DNA from: Actinomycetota bacterium | GTDB lineage: Bacteria; Actinomycetota; Acidimicrobiia; IMCC26256; PALSA-610 | DNA length: 64,000 bases | Direction of reading: 5' to 3' | Assembly (NCBI GenBank): GCA_005773635.1 | Contig: SXHN01000052.1 | Span: 1-64,000, forward strand | Shown: one piece after another, positions 1 through 9,575 of the stretch | Layout of the letters: each line of letters opens with the position of its first letter | Position numbering within the stretch: position 1 is the stretch's first letter | Position numbers and translations under genes: made by a program | Notes under the pieces: model-generated | What the model was told of the DNA's origin: nothing | Seen by the model: only the letters and a program-made list of their open reading frames with translations | Databases searched by the model: none

Positions 1-189
1 ACCAACATCGATAACGGTGTGATGCTCTGCTACTTCCACCACCGACTCGTCCACGAAGGCAAATGGACCATCAAAATTGATGCCGACGCCACCATCAAAT
101 GGTTCAAACCCGACGGCAGCCACTACGACACCAGCCACCCAAGACCACCAACAACCCCAATCCCACTCCGCAGACAAATACCGAGCTAG
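1..189 (+). CDS. DUF222/13E12-type HNH endonuclease, C-terminal fragment
   Basis: The frame is open from the first base to a TAG at 187-189, so the gene begins before the window. The visible 62 residues carry the end of an HNH fold (LCYFHHRLVHEG) followed by a short strand region ending in a PDG turn. This is the typical end of the actinobacterial DUF222/13E12 repeat family, predicted endonucleases often present in many copies. The tail is rich in Pro and Thr and likely disordered. Function as a nuclease is a family inference; the DUF222 part lies outside the window. Confidence 0.75.
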   Translation, partial: TNIDNGVMLCYFHHRLVHEGKWTIKIDADATIKWFKPDGSHYDTSHPRPPTTPIPLRRQIPS

Positions 190-258
190 ATGAGCTGGAT
201 AAACGCGCCGAGATCAGCGGCAGCTCCCGTTGTACGTGGCGATCTCCCCGACGCGCGG

Positions 259-1236
259 CTAAAGCCATTCGCGTTTGCGAAAGGTGAAGAACAAGGCGAT
301 CGGCGACCCTACCGACGCGAGGGTCGCAACGACTGCGCCCCATGTCGTACCGCTACCGGGATAGGGCACGTTCATCCCGTAATAGCCGGTGACGAGCGTG
401 GGGACTGCAATGATGGCTGCCCAACTCGATACCCGTTTCATCACTTGATTTTGGCGAAAATCGCGCAGACTGAGGTTCGTTTCGACGATTGTCCCGACCA
501 GATCTCGCAGCGATTCAGAGCTTTCACCCACCCGCAGAATGTGGTCGTACACGTCTTGGAAATACGGATACATGTCGGGACTCACGGCACTGTGTTCTCG
601 GCGCATGACACCACTCACCATTTCGCGCATGGGCACTACGAGGCGGTGGAAACGCACCAGTGCTCGACGCATCTGGAACCAGTGCTTCTGTTCAGTTGGA
701 TCGAAAGGATGGCCAGCGAACAACATGCCGCTCGCTTCGTCGTAATACTCATCGAACGCTTCGACGACATCAAAGTAACCATCGACAACGTCATCGATCA
801 TGCCGTACAGCAGGAACATCGCTCCGTGATGACCAAGACTCGAGCTTCGGTCCCAGCGCTCAACCAAATGTGACAGATCGAAGTCGTCGTCTTTGCGGAC
901 TGTGACAAGCCAGTCGCGGTTGACGAACGCGTCGATTTCGCTCTCGAGCAATACCGCGTTGTTCGCGTCGAGTGCCAAGGCATGACAGGACAAGAACAGA
1001 TGAGAATCGTAAAAATCGATTTTGGGTCGCTGACGTTCGCTGAGCGCGTCTTCGACCGCCAATTCGTGCAGACCCAATTCTTTCGCGATCGCATGGAGTT
1101 GACCGGAGTCAGGCGAACAGAGATCTACCCATACAACTACATCGGGCTTCTCAAGCCATTCGGAGAGGTCCTCAAGTTCGATTCCCGACGCGCACAAATC
1201 ACCGTTGAGGTAGGCCCGCGTCTGTATCTCTCCCAT
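259..1236 (-). CDS. corA: CorA-family divalent metal transporter
   Basis: A 325-residue protein of the CorA Mg2+/Co2+ channel family, a homopentamer in the cytoplasmic membrane. A soluble alpha/beta N-terminal domain is followed by a long helix and two C-terminal membrane segments. The signature GMN (residues about 287-289, in YYGMNVP) closes the first one, and the protein ends in a basic KRE tail as in the family. The frame extends to an ATG at 1353, but that start would collide with the divergent P450 gene. The ATG at 1236 has a GAGG 8 bases upstream and gives the usual CorA length, so I chose it. Confidence 0.9.
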   Translation of the reverse strand: MGEIQTRAYLNGDLCASGIELEDLSEWLEKPDVVVWVDLCSPDSGQLHAIAKELGLHELAVEDALSERQRPKIDFYDSHLFLSCHALALDANNAVLLESEIDAFVNRDWLVTVRKDDDFDLSHLVERWDRSSSLGHHGAMFLLYGMIDDVVDGYFDVVEAFDEYYDEASGMLFAGHPFDPTEQKHWFQMRRALVRFHRLVVPMREMVSGVMRREHSAVSPDMYPYFQDVYDHILRVGESSESLRDLVGTIVETNLSLRDFRQNQVMKRVSSWAAIIAVPTLVTGYYGMNVPYPGSGTTWGAVVATLASVGSPIALFFTFRKREWL

Positions 1237-1351
1237 TATCGCAACCTCGCAGGCACTCCTTGCGACTAGGTGTCGCGAACACATCGTAACTGCGCAACGT
1301 CTCCGTCCAGGTGATCGCAAGTATCTGATCCGTTTCTGCAATGATGCCCCC

Positions 1352-2551
1352 ATGACCGCCGGCGATCACGCAGAAATCGATCTCCTGACAATCATGTCAG
1401 CACCCGATCCGTACGTACCCCTTCGCATCCTGCGATGCCACAACCCGGTAACGATGTTGCCCAGCGGATTCTGTGCGATTACCGGTTACGACGCGGCTTT
1501 GGAAGCGATGCATCACCCGACCCTGACCTCCGGGCCGATCGGTCGAAGGTATTTCGACGCGCTACCGCCAGGAGCGGCACGAAACGAGATGAGCAACCGA
1601 ATCAATTTCTTGGATCCGCCCGATCACCCTCGAGTTCGCGGCATTGTCTCGAAAGCGTTCACGCCGCGTCGAATGGCAGAGCTTGCGCCGTGGATTCGAG
1701 CGACAACGGTCGCACTGATAGGGACAATAGACACCAGTGCGCGGTTCGATGCGCTCCACCGTTTCGCCCACATCATTCCATCTTTAGTGATCTCAGAGTT
1801 ACTCGGCATCCCGACCATCGATCGCCATCAATTGACAGCGTGGAGTGACGCGGTCGCCCCGTTACTAGGCGCCGTAGTTACCAGCGAAGCGATGACCGCA
1901 GCAATTACAGCCGCCGAGCATTTTCACAGCTACCTCGATGATCTTGTGTCAACTCGCTCCGAATGCCCTTCGACGGATCTCGTCTCAGCGCTTGTTGCGG
2001 CCGAACACGACGGGGCGAACCTGACTCGACCCGAACTGCTGTCGCTCGCCGCGACCTTGTACTCCGCCGGGCATCGAACAACGCGTGATTCTCTCGCTAA
2101 TGGCTTCGCCCACATCCTTGCGCCTGTGTCAGATGTATTTAGTCAGCTGGTTGCAGGCGAGCTCAACCCATCGGACGTCGCGTCAGAGATATTGCGCCAT
2201 CAGACGCCCACCCTGTACGTCGGTCGCGTGGCGAGCGCAGATTGCGTAATCGCCGATACGACAATCGTCGCAACAACACCAGTGTTGATATTCCTTGGTG
2301 CCGCCAATCGCGATCCCGCGAAGTATGACGATCCCGAATCGTTTCGAGTTGGAGGCGCGGGGCCTGCACCATTGTCGTTTGCGCATGGCGCACACTTCTG
2401 TCTCGGCGCATCGCTTGCGCGCACCGAGATCGAAATCATGTTGGAGCTCGTCGCATCTCACTGGCCGACCTTGCACTTGTCCGATGAACCGTTGCGTTGG
2501 CATCAACGCGGCCCGTTTCGTGGGCTCGACGAACTCATCGTGCAAACCTGA
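1352..2551 (+). CDS. Cytochrome P450 with atypical I-helix
   Basis: A soluble bacterial class I-type P450 of 399 residues. The heme loop is FAHGAHFCLG with ligand Cys350, the K-helix ExxR is E279-R282 (EILR), and the I-helix reads AGHRTT (239-244). In most bacterial P450s the position before the conserved Thr is acidic (AGxETT or AGxDTT) and helps deliver protons to the iron-bound oxygen; here it is Arg242, read clearly as CGA. Substrate is unknown. No ferredoxin or reductase is adjacent. It is divergent from corA and convergent with the ligase operon, so the neighbours do not point to a pathway. Confidence 0.9.
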   Translation: MTAGDHAEIDLLTIMSAPDPYVPLRILRCHNPVTMLPSGFCAITGYDAALEAMHHPTLTSGPIGRRYFDALPPGAARNEMSNRINFLDPPDHPRVRGIVSKAFTPRRMAELAPWIRATTVALIGTIDTSARFDALHRFAHIIPSLVISELLGIPTIDRHQLTAWSDAVAPLLGAVVTSEAMTAAITAAEHFHSYLDDLVSTRSECPSTDLVSALVAAEHDGANLTRPELLSLAATLYSAGHRTTRDSLANGFAHILAPVSDVFSQLVAGELNPSDVASEILRHQTPTLYVGRVASADCVIADTTIVATTPVLIFLGAANRDPAKYDDPESFRVGGAGPAPLSFAHGAHFCLGASLARTEIEIMLELVASHWPTLHLSDEPLRWHQRGPFRGLDELIVQT

Positions 2552-2596
2552 ACGAAGTCGTGTCGTCCGTGCGGCTTGTCCTGATCGCAATTTCGG

Positions 2597-4153
2597 TTAG
2601 GAAGCAGCGGCTTGATCGCGGAGCACTCGGCGCAGAATTTTGCCTGATGCCGATTTGGGAATCACGTCGATGAAGTGCAGTACGCGCACCTGCTTGTAGG
2701 TGGCAACCTGATCGGCGATGAACTGCTGGATTTCTTGGGCTGTGGCCTCGACTCCCGGCTTGAGCACTACGTAACCCACTGGAATCTCTCCGGCTGATTC
2801 GTCGGGCAGCCCGATAACTGCAGCATCGGCTACAGCAGGGTGGGTGAGCAACAGCGCTTCGAGTTCGGCGGGAGGAACTTGAAATCCTTTGAACTTGATG
2901 AGTTCTTTGAGACGATCGACAATGAACAAATGGCCGTCTGCGTCGACGTGGCCGATGTCGCCAGTGTGGAGCCAACCATCGCTGTCAATCGTTTCTGCGG
3001 TTGCCGTGTCGTTGTTGAGGTAGCCCTTCATGACCTGAGGCCCGCGGACCCAGACTTCTCCGTCTTGGTCGATACCCAGCGCTTCATGGGTTGTGGGGTC
3101 GATGATTTGTAGCTGTGTCAAGGGCACAGTGACGCCAGCAGACCCAGGCTTGAACATCCCTGGCGGAGTGAGATGGGTAACTGGAGATAATTCAGTCATG
3201 CCATAGCCCTGTACGACTTCACACCCCAAACGCGCACCGGCTTCGAGTGCCAATTCCGCCGATAGCGGCGCTGCACCCGAAAACACTTGCTCCACCTTCG
3301 ACAGGTCATAGTTATCAACCATTGGGTGTTTCGCCAACGCGACCACAATTGGAGGTGCGACGAACGATCTAGTGATGCCGTGGGTTTGATGGGCTTCGAG
3401 GAACTGTTCGAGATCAAAGCGAGGCATTGTCACGATCGTTGACCCTGCTGCGAGCCCAGTGTTCATCAGCACTTGCATTCCGTAAATGTGAAAGAAAGGA
3501 AGCACTGCGATGATGGTGTCGCGTTCACCGATCTCAGCAGGAACGAGCACCTGCTCGATGTTGGCAACCAGATTGCGGTGCGTGAGCATCACCCCTTTCG
3601 ACAAGCCAGTGGTGCCCGAGGAATAGGGGAGGGCAACCACATCATCTAGGTCAATCACAACTTGCGATGGCAGGGGCGCGCCGAACAGCGAACTCAACGA
3701 GCCTGCCTCGCCGACTGCGCCACCGAGAACGTACAACTCGGTGACGTCGGTGCCGTCTATCGCGGCGCGTGCGACGTCGAGAAACGCTTCCACCGTCACA
3801 AGAATGGTGGCGCCTGCATCGCGTAGTTGGTGTTGCACTTCGTGATCGGTATAGGTGGGATTCACGGTGGTTATCGCGCCGCCCGCAAGCGCTACTGCAT
3901 GGAAGACAACTGCATATTCGGGAGTGTTGGGCGCCATGAGCGCCAGCACGTCGCCCGGCCCGAATCCTTTTGCTACCAGCCCTCCAGCGAGCGACCGGAT
4001 GTCGGCGTCTAGCTGTGCGTATGACAGGACGCGGCCGGTGGGGCCGTCGATGAGCGCTGGCTTATCTCCAAGCCGCTGCGCGTGGCGCATGACGTACTCG
4101 GTGAGCGGCACGGCCGGAATGGTTACTGCGGGAAGGGGGCTCTCGTGAATCAT
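2597..4153 (-). CDS. Acyl-CoA synthetase, 4-coumarate-CoA ligase-like
   Basis: An ANL-superfamily adenylate-forming ligase of 518 residues that should activate a carboxylate with ATP and pass it to CoA. Visible motifs in order are the P-loop-like YSSGTTGLSKG, the GYGMTE motif, HTGDIG and the C-terminal PKSASGKILRR, whose Lys is the adenylation catalytic residue. Sequence style is closest to 4-coumarate-CoA ligases and medium or long-chain fatty acyl-CoA ligases; I cannot assign the acid. It lies 19 bases after the preceding glycosyltransferase-like gene on the same strand and is probably the last gene of that operon. Confidence 0.88.
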   Translation of the reverse strand: MIHESPLPAVTIPAVPLTEYVMRHAQRLGDKPALIDGPTGRVLSYAQLDADIRSLAGGLVAKGFGPGDVLALMAPNTPEYAVVFHAVALAGGAITTVNPTYTDHEVQHQLRDAGATILVTVEAFLDVARAAIDGTDVTELYVLGGAVGEAGSLSSLFGAPLPSQVVIDLDDVVALPYSSGTTGLSKGVMLTHRNLVANIEQVLVPAEIGERDTIIAVLPFFHIYGMQVLMNTGLAAGSTIVTMPRFDLEQFLEAHQTHGITRSFVAPPIVVALAKHPMVDNYDLSKVEQVFSGAAPLSAELALEAGARLGCEVVQGYGMTELSPVTHLTPPGMFKPGSAGVTVPLTQLQIIDPTTHEALGIDQDGEVWVRGPQVMKGYLNNDTATAETIDSDGWLHTGDIGHVDADGHLFIVDRLKELIKFKGFQVPPAELEALLLTHPAVADAAVIGLPDESAGEIPVGYVVLKPGVEATAQEIQQFIADQVATYKQVRVLHFIDVIPKSASGKILRRVLRDQAAAS

Positions 4154-4172
4154 GCAACTGTGCTACCACACA

Positions 4173-5549
4173 TCAATTCGAAGTGTGCACTGCTTCTGGC
4201 GATTCAGAGGCAGCGACAATCGCCGCCGCGCACAACACGCCTATGGCCAACATGTGATAGTTCGCAAACGCCTGCTTTGCGAAAGCAAAAAAGACCAACA
4301 GCAGCAGACCGCTCCCCATGCTGAAGCCGCTCACAGTGCGCGGTGCCTTCCACAGACAAAGGCCCAACACCAACAGCGGGGGAGCAAAGGAAAATACTGT
4401 TCCCGGCACTGAGTTGCCACTGTTCACCCACCATGCAGCAAAGCTGAGGGAATCGTTGCGAAACGGCTGCACGAATTGAATGACCGCGACGCTGTACCAG
4501 TAGCCCTCGACGAACAACGCAGGCACTGCGGCGACCGCAGCTCCACTCAGAACCGGCAGCAGAAACTTGGGGCGCCGCAATTCTGCGAGTGGCACAACGA
4601 GGATGATCAACGGCAAAATTAGGGGCACGTATTGCTTTGTGGTGAGTAGGGCACCGATTGCATAAGGCAGTAGATGCGGCCGCCGCGCCGCGGCATAGAT
4701 AACGAACACGACGCCGAGCAATACGAGCGGCTCGATCCAGCCGAACTGCAAGACGTGAAGTCCTTTCGGACTCGTAATCAGTACTGCCGTCGCCAACGTC
4801 GCGATGCGACGCGAGTTTGAGTTCGTAACGAGCGCGAACATGAGCAGCACGACCCCTACGAGTGAGACCGCGGACGCCCACCGCACATCACCGAGCGCGG
4901 CGCGAGCCCCGGTCACCGCGACCAATGAAGCGACTGGATACGGATACCCGAAATTCAACACCGCACCATCGGTGAGGCTCTCGTCGTAATACTCGCCTTT
5001 GCCTTTGTAGACATCGGGATATTGCACAACGGCAGGATCGTAGGGATTGTCGAGGTTGACAACCGCGGTGGCGGACCGTTCTTGAAATATCAACACGTCG
5101 ATCGTGGGCGCGGGTCCGCGAAAAATCCATGCGCTCATCGCAAGCACGGACGCCGCCACCAGCGCAATCCCGACTCGGCGACCGACGACTCCGCGAGCAG
5201 CGGTGAGCGCTAAGAACCCAAGCACCGGCAACAGCAGCCATCGTGACGGAAAGAGCACACCCCTTCGTCCAAGAAAGTAGAAGTCGTGCTGCGAAACTCC
5301 GTCCACTATCTGCCAACCGATCAGCACGACTACAGCAACACAGGCGGCGCGATCGCTACCAACTGGCAGCCGAGTAACGACCGATCCAAATACTGCAGTC
5401 GCGGCCAATGCGATTGCGACGGTGAGTTGAAGTATCGAACCGGTTTGGTACACCGGACCAGTGGCCTCGAGCGCGACCCCGACGAGGGCCGCGCTTATCA
5501 ACAACATGCACGCGCGAACCGTATGGGCGTCAGCGTGCGGTGCGGTCAC
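4173..5549 (-). CDS. Polytopic membrane protein, GT-C/GT87-like mannosyltransferase
   Basis: A 458-residue integral membrane protein with roughly ten or eleven hydrophobic segments. Acidic and aromatic residues stand in the first large extracytoplasmic region (IDVLIFQERSA, YDPAVVQYPDVY), as in polyprenyl-phosphate-sugar-dependent GT-C enzymes. I infer transfer of a sugar from a lipid-phosphate donor outside the membrane; family membership is likely, the sugar is unknown. It starts with GTG one base after the stop of the upstream glycosyltransferase, so the two are almost certainly cotranscribed and coupled. Confidence 0.65.
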   Translation of the reverse strand: MTAPHADAHTVRACMLLISAALVGVALEATGPVYQTGSILQLTVAIALAATAVFGSVVTRLPVGSDRAACVAVVVLIGWQIVDGVSQHDFYFLGRRGVLFPSRWLLLPVLGFLALTAARGVVGRRVGIALVAASVLAMSAWIFRGPAPTIDVLIFQERSATAVVNLDNPYDPAVVQYPDVYKGKGEYYDESLTDGAVLNFGYPYPVASLVAVTGARAALGDVRWASAVSLVGVVLLMFALVTNSNSRRIATLATAVLITSPKGLHVLQFGWIEPLVLLGVVFVIYAAARRPHLLPYAIGALLTTKQYVPLILPLIILVVPLAELRRPKFLLPVLSGAAVAAVPALFVEGYWYSVAVIQFVQPFRNDSLSFAAWWVNSGNSVPGTVFSFAPPLLVLGLCLWKAPRTVSGFSMGSGLLLLVFFAFAKQAFANYHMLAIGVLCAAAIVAASESPEAVHTSN

Positions 5550-5550
5550 C

Positions 5551-7218
5551 TCAGTGCTGCTTGACCAGCGAACCGTCGGTCAGCATCACCTGGGGATGAA
5601 AATCTGGACTCCGCTGATAGAACCTCGGGTGGTAGTACGGATCGTCATGCAGCACCGAACGCCATTGGTCTTGAATCAGCGCAATTTCGGCCGGACTAAC
5701 CGACGCCTCACGCGTAGCCGACTCGTAGTGAAGGAGCTCAGCGCCAGGGCTGTACACGCTGCGCAAGCCTGCTGCGTGAATTTTGAGGCAAAAGTCGACG
5801 TCGTTGTAATTCACCGGATACGAAATGCTGAAACCACCTACTTGCTCAAACGCTGCTCGCGGAATCATCACGCAAGCGGCCGTCACAGCAATGTAATTGC
5901 ATACAGCATGTGCGTTGGAGAAATAGCCACCATACAGAGAAGGAAATCCCCGATAGGAATGCGATGGCAGACCCCCATGCATCACAACTCCAACATGTTG
6001 CAGGCGCAAGTCGTTGAAGTACAGCTTGGCTCCCACGGCTCCGACGCCCGTTTGTGACGCGTACATCAGCAACGACTCGATCCAATGCGATGTCCCGTGA
6101 AGCTTCGGCCAGCCGTCGCGCCATCCGTTGGGCAGGACCTCTATGTCGTCGTTCAGGAGAAGTACGTAGTCACCTGAGCTGCGAACGAATCCAGCATTGA
6201 TCTTGTCTGAGAAATTGAACGCGGCCGAATAGTCAACGATTCGAAGTGTGGAGCCACCTATGTCTTTGAGTTCTTGTCGAGTCGCGGCCGATACCGATGC
6301 GTCTGCCACAACAATGACTTCGAAATTCCTATAGGTAGAACGGTCGTAGACGCTACGAATTGCATTTGTCACTAAAACCGTCGGCTCGCCGCGAAGCAAC
6401 TGAGAACTGCCGGCGGTCGGCACGACGATACTGACAAGCGGGTGTTCGGACAACGCAGGGTCCACACGAAGAATTCCCGGGACGGAGGATTCGCACGCCG
6501 TTCCGGGAAATTGAGTACGTGCGAAATGCTCATTGACCGCGCGTTCGGCCGCTGCGACTGCGTAGGGTTTCGCATCGACAGACGTCGCAGCTGAATTCGG
6601 TACTGCGCGCCAGTGGTAACACGTTTCACGAACATGCGTAACGCGCCGCGCTCGTTCGGTCACACGGAGCACCAAATCCCAGTCTTGCGATCCTTCAAAG
6701 CCCTCCCGAAAGCCACCAACGTCGGCGACAAGCACGCGACGCAACACGCTGAGATGACATGTGTACATCTGTGAATGCAGCCGCTCGGGCGACCAGTCAG
6801 GTTTAAGAAATAGGTCGAAATGGTTGTTCACTTCATCGATTTTGTCTTCGTCGGTATACAGATAGTCGCTATCGGGAGCACGGGTGATCGCCAGAGATAC
6901 TTGTGCCAACGCATCCTGTGCCAATTCATCATCGTGGTCGAGCAACGCCACAAACTCGCCGCTCGCAAGATTGAGCGCATCATTGCTAGCCACAACAATT
7001 CCGCCTGATTCGGCGCGAAGCAGCAGCCGCACTTGTCGATACTTCGCTGCGTGGGCCTCAAGGATCGCTTTGACGTAGCCAGCGGTTGAGCCATCATCAA
7101 CAATGCAGTGTTCCCAATCCCCACAAGATTGTTCGGCCACCGAAGTAAGCATCGAACGCAGCGCATTTTCGGGCGGGTTATGGACGGGAGTAATTATGGA
7201 AAACAGTGGTCCTGACAT
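5551..7218 (-). CDS. Two-domain family 2 glycosyltransferase
   Basis: A 555-residue cytoplasmic protein with two GT-A-type halves. The first begins SIITPVHNP and has IVDDGST and a TDEDKID metal-binding region. The second begins VSIVVPTAG and has LLLNDDIEVLP. Tandem GT2 proteins of this shape build rhamnan, O-antigen or capsule chains. The frame runs on to 7272, but the ATG at 7218 overlaps the TGA of the upstream methyltransferase as TGATG, a classic coupling signal, and places SIITP near the N-terminus. It is followed one base later by the GT-C-like gene. Confidence 0.88.
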   Translation of the reverse strand: MSGPLFSIITPVHNPPENALRSMLTSVAEQSCGDWEHCIVDDGSTAGYVKAILEAHAAKYRQVRLLLRAESGGIVVASNDALNLASGEFVALLDHDDELAQDALAQVSLAITRAPDSDYLYTDEDKIDEVNNHFDLFLKPDWSPERLHSQMYTCHLSVLRRVLVADVGGFREGFEGSQDWDLVLRVTERARRVTHVRETCYHWRAVPNSAATSVDAKPYAVAAAERAVNEHFARTQFPGTACESSVPGILRVDPALSEHPLVSIVVPTAGSSQLLRGEPTVLVTNAIRSVYDRSTYRNFEVIVVADASVSAATRQELKDIGGSTLRIVDYSAAFNFSDKINAGFVRSSGDYVLLLNDDIEVLPNGWRDGWPKLHGTSHWIESLLMYASQTGVGAVGAKLYFNDLRLQHVGVVMHGGLPSHSYRGFPSLYGGYFSNAHAVCNYIAVTAACVMIPRAAFEQVGGFSISYPVNYNDVDFCLKIHAAGLRSVYSPGAELLHYESATREASVSPAEIALIQDQWRSVLHDDPYYHPRFYQRSPDFHPQVMLTDGSLVKQH

Positions 7219-8279
7219 CAACGGCCTCGCGCTCGTCGAATGGGACCCGCGAGCTTGGATACGAGCTTCCACAGCCGAGAATTCCGCATGAGTTCAAGCT
7301 CGCGGACTGCATCTTGTCGACTCCCAGCAAGACTGGCGAGGCGATCACGTTCGCCCATCGCTTCTCCGACTCGAACCTCAAGTGATGCGACTCGGTCGCG
7401 GCTGACGAGTACGGCATTGCGAGCCTCAGCAAGCGCCTCGGCGAACTGACTCTCGGCAAGATCGTGGGCGAGCCGGGCCTCCGCAAGGTCGTGAGATTCA
7501 GCAACACTCAGGCGGCGTTGAAAGTCGAGCACCGAGCTTCGAAGCTGCTGATTCTCAGTACGCACCGTCCACAGGGAGCGTTCGTAGTTGCGAACGATGT
7601 CAACAATGTTGCCTCCGCTGCGACGATAGACCGCTGCCCACGGAGTGAGGTACGAAGCATCATGATCGACGTCACGAAAAAAACCTCGTTCAGCAAACAG
7701 AGCTGACCATTGTTCGGGAGTCTTGACGTTGATGTGAGTCGCCTCCGCATAATCATGCGGAGACGAAGAAAACAGAATCGTGTCGGTTACGGCACACAAG
7801 TTGTCGAGTGCCCGAATGGCATCCGCTTCGGGAATGTGCTCGATTACCTCGACAGTGACGACGAGGTCATAACGCCCTTCGAGTGGCTCTGCGAGCGAAG
7901 CGACGCTAACCCGGTCGCGCACGGCATCGGGCGCCTGACTAATCGCGTATTCCGAGATATCGATTCCTCTGACATCCATACCTTGCAGAAAGAGTTGCTC
8001 GACAAGTAGTCCCATAGCGCAGCCCGCATCGAGCACAGTCTGAGGTCCCAACTTGCGCGAGATGCTGCGCGCGATCGCCTCAAAAAAGGTCATCCAATGT
8101 TGATTGCGCTCATACGGAATCCCGCAATCGTGCGCGTAGTAGTACTCGTCGTACAGCGAAGAAACTGCTGGGCCGCCCGATCCAGGCATGGCCGAGCCGG
8201 AATCGGTAGTGGAAAGAATATTTTGGTCGGACACGATCGGACTATACCGGCGCGTCACACGCGGAGCGTGTGATGCCAT
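7218..8279 (-). CDS. SAM-dependent methyltransferase with coiled-coil tail
   Basis: A 353-residue protein. Residues about 40-220 form a class I methyltransferase with the SAM-binding VLDAGCAMG loop, an acidic GIDIS at the end of strand 2, and VVTVEVIEHIPE. Residues about 240-340 are a long Ala/Glu/Arg-rich helix predicted to be a coiled coil, ending in a basic stretch (RRARGR). Such fusions occur in glycan export operons, where the coil can set chain length or tether enzymes. Its stop overlaps the start of the GT2 gene (TGATG) and it begins 9 bases after the ABC ATPase. A GTG at 8234 is an alternative start. Confidence 0.82.
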   Translation of the reverse strand: MASHAPRVTRRYSPIVSDQNILSTTDSGSAMPGSGGPAVSSLYDEYYYAHDCGIPYERNQHWMTFFEAIARSISRKLGPQTVLDAGCAMGLLVEQLFLQGMDVRGIDISEYAISQAPDAVRDRVSVASLAEPLEGRYDLVVTVEVIEHIPEADAIRALDNLCAVTDTILFSSSPHDYAEATHINVKTPEQWSALFAERGFFRDVDHDASYLTPWAAVYRRSGGNIVDIVRNYERSLWTVRTENQQLRSSVLDFQRRLSVAESHDLAEARLAHDLAESQFAEALAEARNAVLVSRDRVASLEVRVGEAMGERDRLASLAGSRQDAVRELELMRNSRLWKLVSKLAGPIRRARGR

Positions 8280-8288
8280 CGCTGACGG

Positions 8289-9575
8289 CTAGGGCATTTG
8301 CCAATGACCTTGCAGGTCGATCAGGCCGTAGCGCTCGTCACTCGACCCAGGTTGCACATGCAAACTGAAAGCCTGAACCATGAGATCAAAGGTATGAAGC
8401 ATCGTCGAGTCAACGATCGCCACCCCTATTCGCCAGTTGCCAGGCATGAGCGCAAGGCGGTCGATGACGAAATCGACGTAGCTCGCGCCGGTGATAGTTC
8501 CAAGGCCGACTTTGCCGAATCGCGTGTTTGGTCCAGCAATATGGGCACCACTTTCATGGCGAAACTCCAAGCCGACGACTGGGTCATGAATTGTTTCAGT
8601 CGCCGTAAAGTGCACGCGGACTGTCAACGCCTCTCCGGTCTCGGCGACTGGTCGCGGGGCACCATGCACATCGAGAAATTCAATGTCGTCCACGCGCGCT
8701 TCACCGGTACCTCGCCGCGACGCATCGTTGTGCACCGAATCATGCACTTCGTTGTGATGCTCAAGGTCGTCTTCCACGATGCGGTGCGCCTCTTGCTCAT
8801 TCACTCGACTCATATAGCTATGGATCATGTCGGCCGCTGGCCCGATGCCTTGCACGACTCCGTGGTCAAGCCACGCGACCTGTTCGCACATCGACTCGAT
8901 CACCGAAGACCCATGCGAGACCATCACGATCGTAACTCCCTCTCGCCGCAATCGGTAGAGATGCTCAAAGCAGCGACGCTGAAATGACTCATCGCCCACT
9001 GCAATCACCTCATCGATGAGCAAGATATCCGGATTCACATGTACTGCCACAGAAAAGCCGAGGCGCACGTACATGCCGCTTGAGTAGATCTTGACCGGGG
9101 AGTCGATGAATTCTTCCATCTCGGCGAATTGGATGATGTCGTCGATAACAGAATTGACCTCACGCCGTTTCAAGCCGAGGATAGAACCGTTCAGATAAAC
9201 ATTTTCGCGTCCGGTCAGTTCCGGATGAAATCCTGCGCCCAATTCGAGTAGGGCAGAGATGCGTCCCGTCGTGGTGATCGAGCCCGAAGTGGGCTTGTGA
9301 ATTCCCGCGATCATTCGCAGGAGCGTCGACTTGCCTGATCCGTTGTGCCCGATTAGGCCATAGGTCGTGCCGGATTCAATCTGCAACGAAGCATCGCGAA
9401 CCGCCCAGAAGTCTTTGTGACCAGGCCCGTTCTTGCGCCGATACGTGAGCGCCTCTTTTAACGACGAGGGCCGTTCTTGATAAAGCCGAAACCGTTTCGA
9501 AACAGCTTCGACTCGAATGACGACGTCCGCAGGCCCACGGGCGGGCTCCTGAGATAGCGAATCCAGCGCGCTCAC
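8289..9575 (-). CDS. wzt: ABC transporter ATPase, Wzt-type with C-terminal binding domain
   Basis: A 428-residue nucleotide-binding subunit of a polysaccharide ABC exporter. Walker A is GHNGSGKST, the signature is YSSGMYVRL, Walker B is ILLIDEV, and the H-loop is VSHGSS. After the ATPase (to about residue 260) comes an acidic His-rich linker and a beta-rich domain of about 150 residues resembling the Wzt C-terminal domain that recognises a modified chain end. Its ATG overlaps the permease stop by four bases (ATGA). With the downstream methyltransferase this resembles systems in which end methylation stops the chain and licenses export. Confidence 0.88.
   Translation of the reverse strand: MSALDSLSQEPARGPADVVIRVEAVSKRFRLYQERPSSLKEALTYRRKNGPGHKDFWAVRDASLQIESGTTYGLIGHNGSGKSTLLRMIAGIHKPTSGSITTTGRISALLELGAGFHPELTGRENVYLNGSILGLKRREVNSVIDDIIQFAEMEEFIDSPVKIYSSGMYVRLGFSVAVHVNPDILLIDEVIAVGDESFQRRCFEHLYRLRREGVTIVMVSHGSSVIESMCEQVAWLDHGVVQGIGPAADMIHSYMSRVNEQEAHRIVEDDLEHHNEVHDSVHNDASRRGTGEARVDDIEFLDVHGAPRPVAETGEALTVRVHFTATETIHDPVVGLEFRHESGAHIAGPNTRFGKVGLGTITGASYVDFVIDRLALMPGNWRIGVAIVDSTMLHTFDLMVQAFSLHVQPGSSDERYGLIDLQGHWQMP

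Noticed and set aside
190-873. 227-codon plus-strand frame
   Set aside because: Antisense to corA, no domain features.
8298-8987. 229-codon plus-strand frame
   Set aside because: Antisense to the C-terminal domain of the Wzt-type ATPase; His-rich only because of the complement of the acidic linker.
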